58,663 nt of DNA from assembly GCF_000333035.1 (NCBI RefSeq), contig NZ_BANU01000035.1, forward strand, positions 1-58,663, in the 5' to 3' direction. The stretch comes from Gordonia sihwensis NBRC 108236 (GTDB lineage: Bacteria; Actinomycetota; Actinomycetes; Mycobacteriales; Mycobacteriaceae). A program made the position numbers and the translations under genes. The notes beneath the pieces are model-generated. The model worked only from the letters and a program-made list of their open reading frames with translations, was not told the origin of the DNA and made no database searches. Below, one piece after another: positions 1 through 9,385 of this stretch; positions within the stretch are counted from its first letter, which is position 1, and each line of letters opens with the position of its first letter.

Positions 1-505
1 CTCGGGGCTGCCGGGGACCGGGGCGCGGACCCGGACGGGGACCCGGCGTCGCCGGTGCCTGACCTGACTGCGCCGCCGGTGCCGAGGGCTTGCCGGCCGG
101 CTCGGCGGACTCGGCCGCCGGTGCGGCCGGAGCCTGCGGTGCCGGAGCCGCCTTCGGTGCGGGCTTGGGGCCCGGCTTGGGGCCGCTCGCCACCGGCTGA
201 GCCGGGGCGGATGCTCGTGCCGCCGGGGCCGCCTCGGCGGCCGGAGCGGAGTTCGCCGCTGCCGGCTTGGGTGCCGGACCGGGCTTGGGACCCGGCTTGG
301 CGCCGGATGCCTTGGCCGCCGGCTTCGCCGAAGCGGAACCGGAGCCGGATTCGAAAGACTCACGCAGTCGACGGGCCACCGGGGCCTCGACAGTCGACGA
401 TGCGGATTTGACGAACTCGCCCTGCTCCTTGAGCCGCTCCAGCACTGCTTTGCTGGGTACGCCCAATTCCTTGGCCAGTTCGTGAACGCGGGCCTTGCCT
501 GCCAC
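1..505 (-). CDS. infB: Translation initiation factor IF-2, N-terminal part (runs off the left edge)
   Basis: GTPase that places initiator tRNA on the 30S subunit and promotes subunit joining. Only the first 168 codons are present. The start is GTG at 505, seven bases after an AGGAG. The protein opens [19 protein letters not shown], the typical IF2 N-terminal helical subdomain. Around residues 29-45 this passes into a long Pro/Ala/Lys-rich linker with PGPKPGP-like repeats, as in other actinobacterial IF2 proteins. The GTPase and fMet-tRNA domains lie outside the window. It is downstream of ylxR in the nusA-ylxR-infB order. The low-complexity linker creates long false frames on the other strand. 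Confidence 0.93.
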   Translation of the reverse strand, partial: MAGKARVHELAKELGVPSKAVLERLKEQGEFVKSASSTVEAPVARRLRESFESGSGSASAKPAAKASGAKPGPKPGPAPKPAAANSAPAAEAAPAARASAPAQPVASGPKPGPKPAPKAAPAPQAPAAPAAESAEPAGKPSAPAAQSGQAPATPGPRPGPRPGPRQPR

Positions 506-520
506 TGCTCTCCTCACTTG

Positions 521-566
521 GAGGTCGAGCGGGCTGCCCGCATCGACCTCGGTTTATTCAGTAAAC
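521..566 (-). promoter_or_regulatory. Structured leader just upstream of infB
   Basis: In the 102-base ylxR-infB gap, GAGGTCGA-GCGGG (521-533) pairs with CCCGC-TCGACCTC (537-550) with one bulged base. A second short inverted repeat, GTTTA/TAAAC, lies at 552-566. The large hairpin ends seven bases from the SD sequence (510-514). No T-run follows, so it is not a classical terminator. Attenuation, translational control or an RNase site are all possible; the function is unknown. Confidence 0.5.
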
Positions 567-607
567 GTGCTCATCGTGGAGACTTCACGGTGTGCTCATG
601 TCTTCTG

Positions 608-928
608 CTACCTGTCCTGACTCCCTGCGGAGCCCTCACTGTTGATGATCCCGCCGATGTGCTCGGCCAGATCCTCTGGTCTCACGGCGACGCCGCGATC
701 CCGTAGCGCCGTGCCGAAGGCGTTGCGCCGCACCGCAAGCGAGAGACATCTCTCATCGCGGTGCAGCCAGGCGCCTCGTCCCGGCAGTCTCCCCCGTTCG
801 TCGATCGCCACCTGCGATGCGCTGTCCGCGCCTCGCACAGCCACCAGCCTGACCAGGTGTGAAGCTTGATCACGCCGGCGACAGCCGATACAGGTACGCA
901 CCGGAGATGTCGACGTTCGAAGGGCCAC
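608..928 (-). CDS. ylxR: YlxR-family (DUF448) nucleic-acid-binding protein
   Basis: Small basic protein of 106 residues. It carries the family hallmark RTCIGCRRR near residues 12-20, followed by LVRLVA and later GRGAWLHR and the C-x-x-x-A-x-R-x-x-F-type segment. Homologues bind RNA; in Firmicutes the family has been linked to RNase P modulation (RnpM). It sits between nusA and infB, its usual place. The start is GTG at 928, three bases after the nusA stop, and the SD is weak, so it is probably translated by coupling to nusA. Confidence 0.88.
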   Translation of the reverse strand: MALRTSTSPVRTCIGCRRRDQASHLVRLVAVRGADSASQVAIDERGRLPGRGAWLHRDERCLSLAVRRNAFGTALRDRGVAVRPEDLAEHIGGIINSEGSAGSQDR

Positions 929-931
929 AGG

Positions 932-1975
932 TCAGTCTAGCGTATCGGAGGACTCGACGGCGCCACCGTCGGCGTCGCGGGGACCGCCGTCGCCCGCATC
1001 CGACCGGATGTCGATCCGCCACCCGGTGAGCCGGGCCGCCAGCCGGGCGTTCTGCCCCTCCTTGCCGATCGCCAGCGACAACTGGTAGTCGGGCACGATG
1101 ACGCGCGCGGCCTTGGTCTCCTTGTCGATCACGGTGACCGAGACCACCTTGGCCGGCGACAGCGCGTTGCCGACGAAGACCGCCGGATCCGCGGCGTAAT
1201 CGATGATGTCGATCTTCTCGCCGGACAGTTCGCTCATCACGTTGCGCACCCGCTGTCCCATCGGACCGATGCACGCGCCCTTGGCGTTCAGTCCGGCCAC
1301 GCCGGTGTGGACCGCGATCTTGGAACGGTGACCGGCCTCGCGGGCCACGGCGACGATCTCGACCGACCCGTCCGCGATCTCGGGTACCTCGAGCGAGAAG
1401 AGCTTACGGACCAGGTTGGGATGCGTGCGCGAGAGCGTGATCTGAGGTCCGCGGGCCCCGCGCGCCACCCCGACGACGTAGCACTTGATCCGCTCGCCGT
1501 GCTTGTAGCTCTCACCGGGCACCTGCTCCGCGGGCGGGATCACGCCCTCGGTGGCGTTGGAGTCGGTGCCGATCTGCACGATCACCATGCCTCGCGCATT
1601 CGCCTTGGCGTCGGCCTGCACGATGCCGCCGACCACTTCGCCCTCGTGGGCGACCAGTTCGCCGTACGTCTTCTCGTTCTCGGCGTCGCGCAGACGCTGC
1701 AGGATCACCTGGCGCGCGGTGGTCGCGGCGATGCGGCCGAATCCCTCCGGCGTGTCGTCCCACTCGTGGACCACGGTGCGGTTCTCGTCGAGTTCCTGAG
1801 CCATCACGCGGACCTGACCCGATTTGCGGTCGATGTCGATGCGGGCGTTCGGTGCGAACCCGTCGGTGTGCCGGTAGGCGGTGAGCAGAGCTGTCTCGAT
1901 CGCCGAGAGCACGGTCTCGGTCGGCACGCCCTTGTCGGCCTCGATCAAACGCAGCGCGCTGATGTCTATGTGCAT
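932..1975 (-). CDS. nusA: Transcription termination/antitermination factor NusA
   Basis: RNA polymerase-binding elongation factor of 347 residues. Order: N-terminal polymerase-binding domain (1-100), S1 domain (about 108-185), KH1 with GPMG (237-240), KH2 with GKEG (304-307), then a short acidic tail. It lacks the C-terminal acidic repeats of E. coli NusA, which is normal for Actinobacteria. The start ATG at 1975 gives the family N-terminus [12 protein letters not shown] and follows AGGAGTCGCCACC; an in-frame extension to 2092 has no family resemblance. It heads the nusA-ylxR-infB unit, 67 bases after rimP. Confidence 0.96.
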   Translation of the reverse strand: MHIDISALRLIEADKGVPTETVLSAIETALLTAYRHTDGFAPNARIDIDRKSGQVRVMAQELDENRTVVHEWDDTPEGFGRIAATTARQVILQRLRDAENEKTYGELVAHEGEVVGGIVQADAKANARGMVIVQIGTDSNATEGVIPPAEQVPGESYKHGERIKCYVVGVARGARGPQITLSRTHPNLVRKLFSLEVPEIADGSVEIVAVAREAGHRSKIAVHTGVAGLNAKGACIGPMGQRVRNVMSELSGEKIDIIDYAADPAVFVGNALSPAKVVSVTVIDKETKAARVIVPDYQLSLAIGKEGQNARLAARLTGWRIDIRSDAGDGGPRDADGGAVESSDTLD

Positions 1976-2042
1976 GGTGGCGACTCCTATTCGCTTTTCG
2001 GATTGAGTTGTCGGCGGGTGAAGTGAATGTCGTTGGCGGGCG

Positions 2043-2588
2043 TCACGATTCGCGACGACGCGCGATCTCGTCGTCGTCCAGGCCGCAGGCACGCAGGGCC
2101 GCTTCGCCGGGCCTGCCGAAGTCGACCTCGACCACCGCGCGCGCGATATCGGCCAGCTCGACCTCGAAGGAGCGGATCCGGCTCTTGTCGACTGTCACCA
2201 GGGTGACGCGGCCCTCGTCGCTGGGGCCCACCCGGGCTTCGACGGTGCGGTCCACACCCTCGTCGGTGTACTCGACGCGGACCTTGCGTCCCTGATTGCG
2301 GCGCCAGTGGCGCGGCAGCGTCAGCGGCCGGCCGATCCCCGGCGTCGTGACTTCGAGGTCGTACGGGGACTCGCCGAGCAGGTCGGACTCGTCGAACACC
2401 GCCTCCAGGCTCCGGCTGAGCTCGGCGACCGCGTCGAGCGACACTCCGCCGTCACGATCGACGACGATCCGGATCTCGCGGCGTCCCGGCGGGGTCAGCA
2501 CCGCGACCTCCTCCAGATCGAATCCGAGCCGATCGAGGGTCGAAGCCACCAGGTCGCTGATGCCGCCGGTCAGAGCCTCCGCAGTCAT
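2043..2588 (-). CDS. rimP: Ribosome maturation factor RimP
   Basis: Assists 30S subunit maturation. The product is 181 residues, close to the family norm. An N-terminal alpha/beta domain has [18 protein letters not shown], then [16 protein letters not shown], the most conserved RimP stretch, then a C-terminal SH3-like beta domain. The start is ATG at 2588 (MTAEALTGG). Neighbours are the DUF4439 lipoprotein, divergent at 2700, and nusA downstream, the common rimP-nusA-infB order. The C-terminal DFGRPGE-rich tail is unremarkable. Confidence 0.95.
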   Translation of the reverse strand: MTAEALTGGISDLVASTLDRLGFDLEEVAVLTPPGRREIRIVVDRDGGVSLDAVAELSRSLEAVFDESDLLGESPYDLEVTTPGIGRPLTLPRHWRRNQGRKVRVEYTDEGVDRTVEARVGPSDEGRVTLVTVDKSRIRSFEVELADIARAVVEVDFGRPGEAALRACGLDDDEIARRRES

Positions 2589-2699
2589 CGTGCGCGTCCT
2601 CCTGGGTTTCGGTATCGGGAACCGCTGCCGCGGTTCCCGTCGGCCGCCGGGCCGGGCTTCGAGTGTAGTCGACTCGTCCGACTGGCAGAATCGTCCACC

Positions 2700-3230
2700 G
2701 TGACACGAGTGCCGATCCAGGATCCCCCCGCCCCCGAGCCTCCGAAAGCCGGTCGCCCCGCCACGGGGGTGCCGCGCCGCAGTGTGCTCCGCGGCGGCGT
2801 CCTCGCCGGTGCCGCCGCAGTCGCGGGATGGTCGCTGACCGCATGCGATACCGGGCCGACGCAGCGACAGCTCGACGCCGAGACGCTGCTCCCGCACGCC
2901 CAGGCGGCGCTGCGGCAGCAGCGGGCGGCCACCGCGCTCGCGCCGCGGAACACCGCGTACACCGAGGCCCTGCGGACCGTCGCCGATCAGCGCGGCGCGC
3001 ACCTGAAGGCGCTGCGCGACGAGATCAGCCGGCTGCACTCCTCGACTGCCGACCGGATCGACTCGCCACCGGCCGCGCCCACGGCGTCAGTGGCGGCCCT
3101 CGGCGTCTCGATCGAACGGTCGGCCACCAGCGCAGCGGATGCGTGCGTGGGTCTGTCCGGCTTCAGCGCCGGGCTCCTCGGCTCGATCAGCGCCTCCTGC
3201 CAGACCCTCGCGAAAGTGCAACTCGCATGA
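2700..3230 (+). CDS. Putative Tat-type lipoprotein preceding a DUF4439 protein
   Basis: Product of 176 residues from GTG at 2700. The N-terminus has an arginine pair in PRRSVLRGG, a hydrophobic alanine-rich core and the lipobox LTAC, so an exported lipid-anchored protein is likely, perhaps by the Tat route. The mature part is Ala-rich and helical, with TLLPHAQAALRQQRAATALAP and paired cysteines near the C-terminus (DACVGL, SASCQTL). It occupies the position of Rv2843 in M. tuberculosis. Its stop overlaps the next ATG (ATGA), so the two are translationally coupled and the products may act together. The function is unknown. Confidence 0.75.
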   Translation: MTRVPIQDPPAPEPPKAGRPATGVPRRSVLRGGVLAGAAAVAGWSLTACDTGPTQRQLDAETLLPHAQAALRQQRAATALAPRNTAYTEALRTVADQRGAHLKALRDEISRLHSSTADRIDSPPAAPTASVAALGVSIERSATSAADACVGLSGFSAGLLGSISASCQTLAKVQLA

Positions 3231-3652
3231 GCCAGAACGCCGCTCTCGACACCGCCGCGGACGCGGAGAACACCGCCGTCTTCACCTACGGCGTGCTCAC
3301 CGCCTTCACCACCGGAGAGGTGCGCGACACCGTCGCGGAGTACATCGCCGCGCACCGGGTGCGACGCGACCAGCTGAACGAGGCACTGCTCGCCGCCGGC
3401 CAGCCCGAGCGCACCCCGGCGGCCGGATACCTGCTGCCCGTCGACGTGACGGACCAGGCCACCGCCGCGAAGGCCGCGCTGGCCGCCGAGAACGACTGCG
3501 CGAAGGCCTACCGGGCGCTGTTGGAGCAGGCCGATTCGCAGGCGGTGCGCCGGACCGCCGTCGACGGGCTCACCGACTGCGCCCTGCGATCCTCGTACTG
3601 GCGCTCGATCGCGGGCGAGAAACCGCTGACGGTGGCCTTCCCCGGTCAGTAG
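3227..3652 (+). CDS. DUF4439 ferritin-like domain protein
   Basis: Product of 141 residues, helical and Ala-rich, with ENTAVFTYGVLTAF at residues 12-25, a pattern typical of the DUF4439 ferritin-like family, then RDQLNEALLAAG and a C-terminal SSYWRSIAG. Its M. tuberculosis counterpart by position is Rv2844. There is no signal peptide of its own. The start ATG overlaps the upstream lipoprotein stop. Metal ligands expected of a true ferritin are not clearly present, so oxidase or iron-storage activity should not be assumed. The function is unknown. Confidence 0.8.
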   Translation: MSQNAALDTAADAENTAVFTYGVLTAFTTGEVRDTVAEYIAAHRVRRDQLNEALLAAGQPERTPAAGYLLPVDVTDQATAAKAALAAENDCAKAYRALLEQADSQAVRRTAVDGLTDCALRSSYWRSIAGEKPLTVAFPGQ

Positions 3653-3686
3653 GACCGGAGAGGGCGCCTGGCCCGCGTCACCCGCC

Positions 3687-3692
3687 TAGGGT
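3687..3692 (+). promoter_or_regulatory. -10 hexamer TAGGGT of a probable leaderless promoter
   Basis: TAGGGT lies seven bases before the ATG of the VOC gene, the spacing seen for leaderless transcripts in mycobacteria. No SD sequence is present between it and the start. Confidence 0.55.
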
Positions 3693-3699
3693 CGTCACC

Positions 3700-4071
3700 A
3701 TGGCGACAGCGCGCATCGGTTCGATCACCCTCGACTGCGACGATCCCGTCGAGCTCGCCCGCTTCTGGTCGGCGATGCTCGACGGGACCGTGACGCACAC
3801 GTCCACGAGATATGCCTGTGTGCGGGCCGGCTCCATCGTGATCACCGCGCTTCGGGTGCCCGACCACCGGCCTCCGGAATGGCCCGGCGGTGCGGTGCCG
3901 AAGCAGATCCATCTCGACCTGGTGGTCGCCGATCTCGACGAGGGTGCGGCCGAGGCGGTCCGCCTCGGCGCACGGCTGTCGCCACAGCAGGCCGCGCCGG
4001 ACCTGTGCCGAGTTCTCTTCGACCCCGCCGGGCATCCGTTCTGCGTCTGCCTCGACCGCGCGCCGTTCTAG
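3700..4071 (+). CDS. VOC (glyoxalase/bleomycin-resistance) superfamily protein
   Basis: Product of 123 residues with one VOC module. GSITLDCDDPVELARFWSAML opens the first beta-alpha-beta unit, QIHLDLVVADLD opens the second, and DPAGHPFCVCLD closes it. This matches the actinobacterial Glyoxalase_6-like group, often annotated as VOC family of unknown substrate. Possible metal positions include His in the second unit. It converges on proS with only seven bases between stops. The substrate cannot be inferred. Confidence 0.85.
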   Translation: MATARIGSITLDCDDPVELARFWSAMLDGTVTHTSTRYACVRAGSIVITALRVPDHRPPEWPGGAVPKQIHLDLVVADLDEGAAEAVRLGARLSPQQAAPDLCRVLFDPAGHPFCVCLDRAPF

Positions 4072-4078
4072 CCGGCGG

Positions 4079-5821
4079 TCAGCCGCGCGCGGCCGTGACC
4101 ACCGCGTCGACGGCTCCGTCGACCGGCGCCGCGGAGGTCTCTCCGGTGAGCCGGTCGCGGATCTCGACGGTGCCGTCGGCCCAGCCGCGGCCGACGACCA
4201 CCACGACCGGCATACCGAGCAGCTCGGCGTCCTTGAACTTGACGCCGGGCGAAGCCTTGCGGTCGTCGAAGAGCACGGACAGTCCGGCGGCGTCGAGATC
4301 GGCGGCCAACTGTTGCGCACCGGCCACCGCGGCCTCGTCCTTGTTCGCGATCACCAGGTGGACGTCGAACGGCGCCACCTCGCGCGGCCAGCGCAGGCCC
4401 TTCTCGTCGTGCCACTGCTCGGCGAGCACCGCGACCATCCGCGAGACGCCGAGACCGTACGAGCCCATCGTGGGGCGCACCGGCTTGCCGTTCTCGCCGA
4501 GCACGTCGAACTCGAAGGCGTCGGTGTACTTGCGGCCGAGCTGGAAGATGTGACCGATCTCGATGCCCTTGGCGGCCTCGAGCACACCTCTGCCGTCCGG
4601 GGACGGATCACCGGCGCGCACCTCGGCGGCCTCGATGACGCCGTCGGGAGTGAAGTCGCGGCCGCACACCAGATCGACGTAGTGCTTACCGGGCGCGTCG
4701 GCCCCGGTGATCCACGCGGTGCCGCTGACCACACGCGGGTCGACCAGGTACGCCAAGCCCGCCGCCTGGACGGCCTTCGGTCCGATGTACCCCTTGACGA
4801 GCTGCGGATTGGCCGCGAAGTCCGCGTCGGTGAGCAGTTCCACCTCCGCCGGCTCCACCGAGGCCTCCAGCCTCTTGAAGTCGACCTCCCGATCACCCGG
4901 CACCGCCACCGCGGTGATCTCCCACTCACCTCCCGGCCTGCGGATCTTGACCATCACGTTCTTGAGGGTGTCGGCGGCGGTGTAGTCACCGTCGAGCTCG
5001 CGATTGGCCCAGTCGACCAGGGTCTCGATGGTCGGGGTGTCGCCGGTGTCGTGGACCACCGCCTCGGGGAGCCCGTCGAGCGGGATCGCCTCGGGAACCG
5101 GGGTCACCACGGCCTCGACGTTGGCCGCGTAGCCCGACTCGGTGCTGCGGACGAAGGTGTCCTCGCCGACCTCGCATTCGGCCAGGAACTCCTCCGAGGC
5201 GCTGCCGCCCATGGCGCCGGAGGTCGCCGCGACGATGACGTACTTGATGCCGAGACGGTCGAAGATGCGCTGGTACGCGGCACGATGAGCGTCGTACGAG
5301 GCCTGCAGACCCCGCTCGTCGAGGTCGAACGAGTACGAGTCCTTCATCACGAACTCGCGCCCACGCAACAGCCCGGCCCGCGGGCGCTCCTCATCGCGGT
5401 ACTTGGTCTGGATCTGGTACAGGGTGACCGGCAGATCCTTGTACGAGCTGTACTCGCCCTTGACCAGCTGCGTGAAGATCTCCTCGTGCGTGGGCCCGAG
5501 CATCATGTCCGCGCCCTTGCGGTCCTTGACGCGGAACAACGCCGGCCCGTACTCGGTCCAGCGCCCGGTGGTCTCGTACGGGTCGCGCGGCAGCAGCGCG
5601 GGCAACAGGATCTCCTGCGCGCCCATCGCGTCCATCTCCTCGCGAACGAGGTTCTCGACCGCGCGGAACACCTTGAGCCCCAAGGGCAGCCACTCGTAGA
5701 CGCCGGGGGCGGCACGCCGGATGTAGCCCGCGCGCACGAGCAGCTTGTGGCTCGGCACCTCGGCATCGGCCGGGTCGTCGCGGAGGGTGCGCAGGAACAG
5801 GTTCGACATCCGTGTGATCAC
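4079..5821 (-). CDS. proS: Prolyl-tRNA synthetase (bacterial type with editing insert)
   Basis: Class II aminoacyl-tRNA synthetase that charges tRNA-Pro. The product is 580 residues. Motif 2 region [24 protein letters not shown] and the tail motif [11 protein letters not shown] are clear. The central YbaK-like editing insert runs from about residue 220 to 400 ([15 protein letters not shown]...). I chose GTG at 5821 ([13 protein letters not shown]) because the related mycobacterial protein begins MITRMS; ATG at 5809 is the alternative. It is convergent with the VOC gene and divergent from yaaA. The position matches Rv2845c. Confidence 0.96.
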   Translation of the reverse strand: MITRMSNLFLRTLRDDPADAEVPSHKLLVRAGYIRRAAPGVYEWLPLGLKVFRAVENLVREEMDAMGAQEILLPALLPRDPYETTGRWTEYGPALFRVKDRKGADMMLGPTHEEIFTQLVKGEYSSYKDLPVTLYQIQTKYRDEERPRAGLLRGREFVMKDSYSFDLDERGLQASYDAHRAAYQRIFDRLGIKYVIVAATSGAMGGSASEEFLAECEVGEDTFVRSTESGYAANVEAVVTPVPEAIPLDGLPEAVVHDTGDTPTIETLVDWANRELDGDYTAADTLKNVMVKIRRPGGEWEITAVAVPGDREVDFKRLEASVEPAEVELLTDADFAANPQLVKGYIGPKAVQAAGLAYLVDPRVVSGTAWITGADAPGKHYVDLVCGRDFTPDGVIEAAEVRAGDPSPDGRGVLEAAKGIEIGHIFQLGRKYTDAFEFDVLGENGKPVRPTMGSYGLGVSRMVAVLAEQWHDEKGLRWPREVAPFDVHLVIANKDEAAVAGAQQLAADLDAAGLSVLFDDRKASPGVKFKDAELLGMPVVVVVGRGWADGTVEIRDRLTGETSAAPVDGAVDAVVTAARG

Positions 5822-5857
5822 GATGTACCAGCTTAATGGGATCACCGGCGGGTTCGT

Positions 5858-5863
5858 TAGGGT
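5858..5863 (+). promoter_or_regulatory. -10 hexamer TAGGGT of a probable leaderless promoter (yaaA)
   Basis: TAGGGT is six bases before the GTG start of yaaA with no SD in between. It lies in the 48-base gap between the divergent proS and yaaA starts. Confidence 0.5.
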
Positions 5864-5869
5864 GGTCGC

Positions 5870-6610
5870 GTGCTCGTCATCCTGCCTCCCTCGGAGACCA
5901 AGTCGGACGGCGGCGAGGCCGCTCCGCTCGATCTCGACTCGCTGGTTCTGCCGGAGCTCAATCCGGTCCGGCGCAAGCTCGCCGAGGCGATCGTCGACCT
6001 CTCCGCCGATCTCGACGCATCCCGCACGGCGCTGGGTCTGGGCGCGACGGCCGTCGCCGAGATCGAGCGCAACGCCGATCTCTGGGAGTCGCCGACGCGC
6101 ACCGCGATCACCCGGTACACCGGCGTCCTGTACGACGCCCTCGACTATCCGGGCATGACCCGCGCGGCCAAGACCAAGGCCGGCGACCGACTGATGATCG
6201 GCTCGGCGCTGTTCGGCGTGGTCCGGGCCGACGACCGCATCCCGGCCTACCGGCTCTCCGGCGGGTCCCGGCTGCCCGGTTTCGGCACCCTCGGCGCACT
6301 GTGGAAGCCGGTGCTGTCCCCCGCTCTCGACCGCATCGACGACTTCGTCGTCGATCTGCGCTCGGGCGTCTACCAGAAACTCGGTCCCGTCGACGGTGCG
6401 GTGACCGCGACCGTGGTGACCGAGGCCGCGGACGGCTCGCGGAAGGTCGTGAGCCATTTCAACAAGCACTTCAAGGGACTGGTGGCGCGCGAACTGGTCC
6501 GGACCCGGCGGAACGTCCGGGATGTGAACGCGCTCGCCGCCGTCCTGTCCGACGCCGGCCAGCGCGTCGAGATCACCTCTGAGTCGCAGATCACGGTCGT
6601 CACCGGCTGA
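5870..6610 (+). CDS. yaaA: YaaA family protein (peroxide stress, DUF328)
   Basis: Product of 246 residues beginning [15 protein letters not shown], the diagnostic YaaA N-terminus. Further family motifs are [31 protein letters not shown] and [16 protein letters not shown]. coli YaaA lowers intracellular iron during peroxide stress and binds DNA. Start GTG at 5870 follows a leaderless-type -10. In M. tuberculosis this gap holds the efflux gene efpA, which is absent here. The gene converges on a small membrane protein. Confidence 0.9.
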   Translation: MLVILPPSETKSDGGEAAPLDLDSLVLPELNPVRRKLAEAIVDLSADLDASRTALGLGATAVAEIERNADLWESPTRTAITRYTGVLYDALDYPGMTRAAKTKAGDRLMIGSALFGVVRADDRIPAYRLSGGSRLPGFGTLGALWKPVLSPALDRIDDFVVDLRSGVYQKLGPVDGAVTATVVTEAADGSRKVVSHFNKHFKGLVARELVRTRRNVRDVNALAAVLSDAGQRVEITSESQITVVTG

Positions 6611-6662
6611 TCCGACCCCCGATCGGCGGTCCGCACCGCGACTCGCACGGCGCGAGAGCCGG

Positions 6663-7118
6663 TCACTTGGCCTGAGGGAAGAACCACTGGTCGTCGTCGG
6701 TCTCCGGAGTGTCGTCGGCCGGATTCACTTCGACCACCTCGTCGAGCTGTGCCTTCTGTGCCCGGAGGCGGCCGTATCCGTACGCGGCGGCCATGCCGAT
6801 GACGCCGGTGACCAGGCCGATCGTCTGCAGCTCGCCGGAATCGCCTGCCTCCGCCGAGATCCGGTAGATCCAGCCGTTGAGCGCGACGACCGCCAGCGCT
6901 CCGAACGTGAGCGGGATGACGAAGGTGGTCATGGTGCTCGGCGGTGTGGGCGCGATGCCCGCGCGGCGGCGATGGATCTGCCAGGCCGACATGACGACGA
7001 CGGCCAGCGCGACGAGAATCGCCGTGACCGACGGGGGCACGAACCAGGAGGCGACGGCCGCGACGAGCAGGATCAGACCGGAGAGTCCTGCGGCTGTGCG
7101 TGCGTTCATCTCGACCAC
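6663..7118 (-). CDS. Small membrane protein, four predicted TM segments
   Basis: Product of about 151 residues. Hydrophobic stretches lie near residues 11-27, 30-46, 64-83 and 101-118, followed by a polar acidic tail ending [11 protein letters not shown] do not recognise a named family. Start is either GTG at 7118 (four bases after the cysG stop, favouring coupling) or ATG at 7109; neither has a good SD. It is the last gene of a desA-cysG-membrane protein run. No function is proposed. Confidence 0.7.
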   Translation of the reverse strand: MVEMNARTAAGLSGLILLVAAVASWFVPPSVTAILVALAVVVMSAWQIHRRRAGIAPTPPSTMTTFVIPLTFGALAVVALNGWIYRISAEAGDSGELQTIGLVTGVIGMAAAYGYGRLRAQKAQLDEVVEVNPADDTPETDDDQWFFPQAK

Positions 7119-7122
7119 CCGC

Positions 7123-8340
7123 TCAGAACCGCAGAGCCCGGTCGGCGTCGGTGAAACCGGCGACCGGACCGATCACCGCGATCGCCGGGGCGATCAGCTT
7201 CTCGTCGACAGCGGTCTGCGCGGCGTGCGCGAGGTCGGTGCGCAGGAGACGCTGATCCGGCCGCGAGGCGTTCTCGATGAACGCCACCGGGGTGTCGGCC
7301 GGTCGCCCGCCCTCGAGCAGGGCCGTCGCGAACTCGTCGATGCGCTTGACCGCCATCATCAGCACGATGGTGCCCCGCAGCCGCGCGAGCGCCGCCCAAT
7401 CGGTGAGCGAGTCGGGGTGCCCCGGAGCCACGTGGCCCGACACGATGACCACCTCGTGCGTCACGCCGCGGTGAGTCACCGGGATTCCGGCCAGGCCGGG
7501 AGCCGCGATCGGGCTGCTGATGCCGGGGACCACGGTGACCGGCACACCCGCCGCCACGCAGGCCTGGAGTTCTTCGAATCCGCGGCCGTACACGTATGGG
7601 TCGCCGCCTTTGAGGCGGACCACGAACTTGCCCGCCCGCGCGCGGTCGACGAGGAGATCGTTGATCTGTTCCTGACGCATCGCGCGGCCGTAGGGCACCT
7701 TGGCCGCGTCGATGATCTCCACCTGCGGACCGAGCTCGTCGAGGAGTGCGATGGGCGCGAGCCGGTCGGCCACCACCACGTCCGCCTCGGCGAGCAGTTT
7801 GCGGCCGCGCACCGTGATGAGATCGGCGTCGCCGGGACCTCCGCCCACCAGGGCCACGCCCGCGGCGTGCCTGCGGTCGTCGTCGATGCGCAGCGAGGTG
7901 CCGTCCGCGAGAGCCTCGGTGATCGCGGCGCGCACGGCCGCGGAGCGACGATGGTCGCCGGCCGCCAGCACCCCGAACTGCAGATCGCGGTGGACTCCGG
8001 ACGCCGGGGTGACGGCGGTTCCGCGGCGGGCGTCGTCGGCGCGCACGCAGAACACTCGCCTGCGCTCGGCCTCCGCCACCACCGCCGCGTTGACGTCGGG
8101 ATCGTCGGTGCAGGCCATCGCATACCAGGCTCCCTCGAGGTCGCCGTCGGCGTACGCACGCCGATGCACGGTGATCGCGACCTCCGACTCGACGGCCGGC
8201 GTGGGGTCGAGCGCGACGACGTGGACGTCGGCGCCGGCGGCGATCAGGTTCGGCAGGCGCCGTTGCGCGACGCTCCCGCCGCCGATGACGACGACCTTGC
8301 GTCCGTGCAGATCCAGCCCCGCGAGGTAATGCGCTTGCAT
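7123..8340 (-). CDS. cobA/cysG: Uroporphyrinogen-III C-methyltransferase with N-terminal precorrin-2 dehydrogenase-like domain
   Basis: Makes precorrin-2 from uroporphyrinogen III, feeding siroheme and cobalamin. The 405 residues split in two. Residues 1-150 form a CysG-type NAD-binding domain (LHGRKVVVIGGGSVAQRR). From about 160 on is a SAM methyltransferase with VALVGGGPGDADLITVRG, VVRLKGGDPYVYGRG and PVTHRGVTHEVVIVSGH. It corresponds to Rv2847c. ATG at 8340 lies 32 bases after the desA stop. The other cobalamin genes of this window are 3-14 kb away in separate units. Confidence 0.94.
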   Translation of the reverse strand: MQAHYLAGLDLHGRKVVVIGGGSVAQRRLPNLIAAGADVHVVALDPTPAVESEVAITVHRRAYADGDLEGAWYAMACTDDPDVNAAVVAEAERRRVFCVRADDARRGTAVTPASGVHRDLQFGVLAAGDHRRSAAVRAAITEALADGTSLRIDDDRRHAAGVALVGGGPGDADLITVRGRKLLAEADVVVADRLAPIALLDELGPQVEIIDAAKVPYGRAMRQEQINDLLVDRARAGKFVVRLKGGDPYVYGRGFEELQACVAAGVPVTVVPGISSPIAAPGLAGIPVTHRGVTHEVVIVSGHVAPGHPDSLTDWAALARLRGTIVLMMAVKRIDEFATALLEGGRPADTPVAFIENASRPDQRLLRTDLAHAAQTAVDEKLIAPAIAVIGPVAGFTDADRALRF

Positions 8341-8372
8341 GAGCGATCAGCCTACCGGGACCGCACCGGCGG

Positions 8373-9353
8373 CTAGACGTGCAGTCCGCGCCTGCGCTCC
8401 CGCTCGATCGCGCGCTCGCGGGCGTCCTCGAACTTGGCGACCTTGATGTCCATCTCGGCGAGGAAGGCGGCGAGCTTGTCGCGGTACATCTGGCCGACCG
8501 GGCCGAAGTCGTCGCGATCGAAGATCCGCCACTTGCGCAGCACGGGCATCACGACATCGGCCATGTGCTGCGGCAGGTCGTAGATGCCGCCCTTGGCGAT
8601 CAGGACCGCGTTCCTGCGGAAGTTCGGCATCGTCGCACCGGGCATCTGGAAGTTCGAGACGATCGTGTAGATCGCCACCATCGCCTCGTCGGGCACCAGA
8701 TCGAGCGCCCCGGCGACGACGTTCCGGTAGAACAGCATGTGCAGGTTCTCGTCGGCAGCGACTCGCTGGAGCATCCGGTCGGCGATCGGGTCGCCGCAGG
8801 CCTTGCCGGTGTTGCGGTGGCTGACGCGCGTCGCGAGCTCCTGGAACGAGACGTAGGCCACCGCGAAGAGCATGTCGTAGCTGTGGTCGCGCTGTCCGTC
8901 GTCGTCCGGCAGCGGGTTGAACCCGCCGATCATGTGCGTCATCCGGGTCTGCTCGAGTTCCACCGGATCGACGCCCCGCGTCACGACGAGGTAGTCGCGC
9001 ATCACGATCGAGTGCCGCATCTCCTCGGCCGTCCAGCGCCCCACCCAGAAGCCCCAGGCGTCGTCGAGGCTGAAGTTCTCGGCGATCACCCGGTGGTACG
9101 ACGGCAGATTGTCCTCGGTCAGCAGGTTCGTGATCATCGCCGCCTTGGCGGTCTCCGACAGCTGCGACTGCTCCGGATCCCAGTCGACGCCGCCGAGCGC
9201 CGCGAAGTTCCGGCCGTCGTCCCACGGCACGTAGTCGTGCGGGTTCCAGTCCCTCGTCATCTTCATGTGGCGCTCCACCTCCGTCTCGCAGACGGGCAGG
9301 AGTTCGCGAAGCAGGTCCGAGCCGCTCATGGGCTTGCCGATCAAACTGGTCAT
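8373..9353 (-). CDS. desA: Acyl-ACP desaturase (DesA-like di-iron enzyme)
   Basis: Soluble di-iron desaturase that uses O2 to introduce a double bond into acyl-ACP; the product is 326 residues. Iron ligands are visible in two helical motifs, EEMRH (110-114) and DENLH (201-205), with further candidate ligands Glu80 and Glu172. The N-terminus CETEVERHMKMTRDWNPHDYVPW is typical of mycobacterial DesA2-type proteins. It is divergent from devR, sharing a 98-base control region with a candidate DevR box. Being O2-dependent and next to an oxygen/NO-sensing regulator, it may be hypoxia-controlled; that is inference. Confidence 0.9.
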   Translation of the reverse strand: MTSLIGKPMSGSDLLRELLPVCETEVERHMKMTRDWNPHDYVPWDDGRNFAALGGVDWDPEQSQLSETAKAAMITNLLTEDNLPSYHRVIAENFSLDDAWGFWVGRWTAEEMRHSIVMRDYLVVTRGVDPVELEQTRMTHMIGGFNPLPDDDGQRDHSYDMLFAVAYVSFQELATRVSHRNTGKACGDPIADRMLQRVAADENLHMLFYRNVVAGALDLVPDEAMVAIYTIVSNFQMPGATMPNFRRNAVLIAKGGIYDLPQHMADVVMPVLRKWRIFDRDDFGPVGQMYRDKLAAFLAEMDIKVAKFEDARERAIERERRRGLHV

Positions 9354-9385
9354 ATTCCTACGATCTCGCTCACGACCAGCGATTT

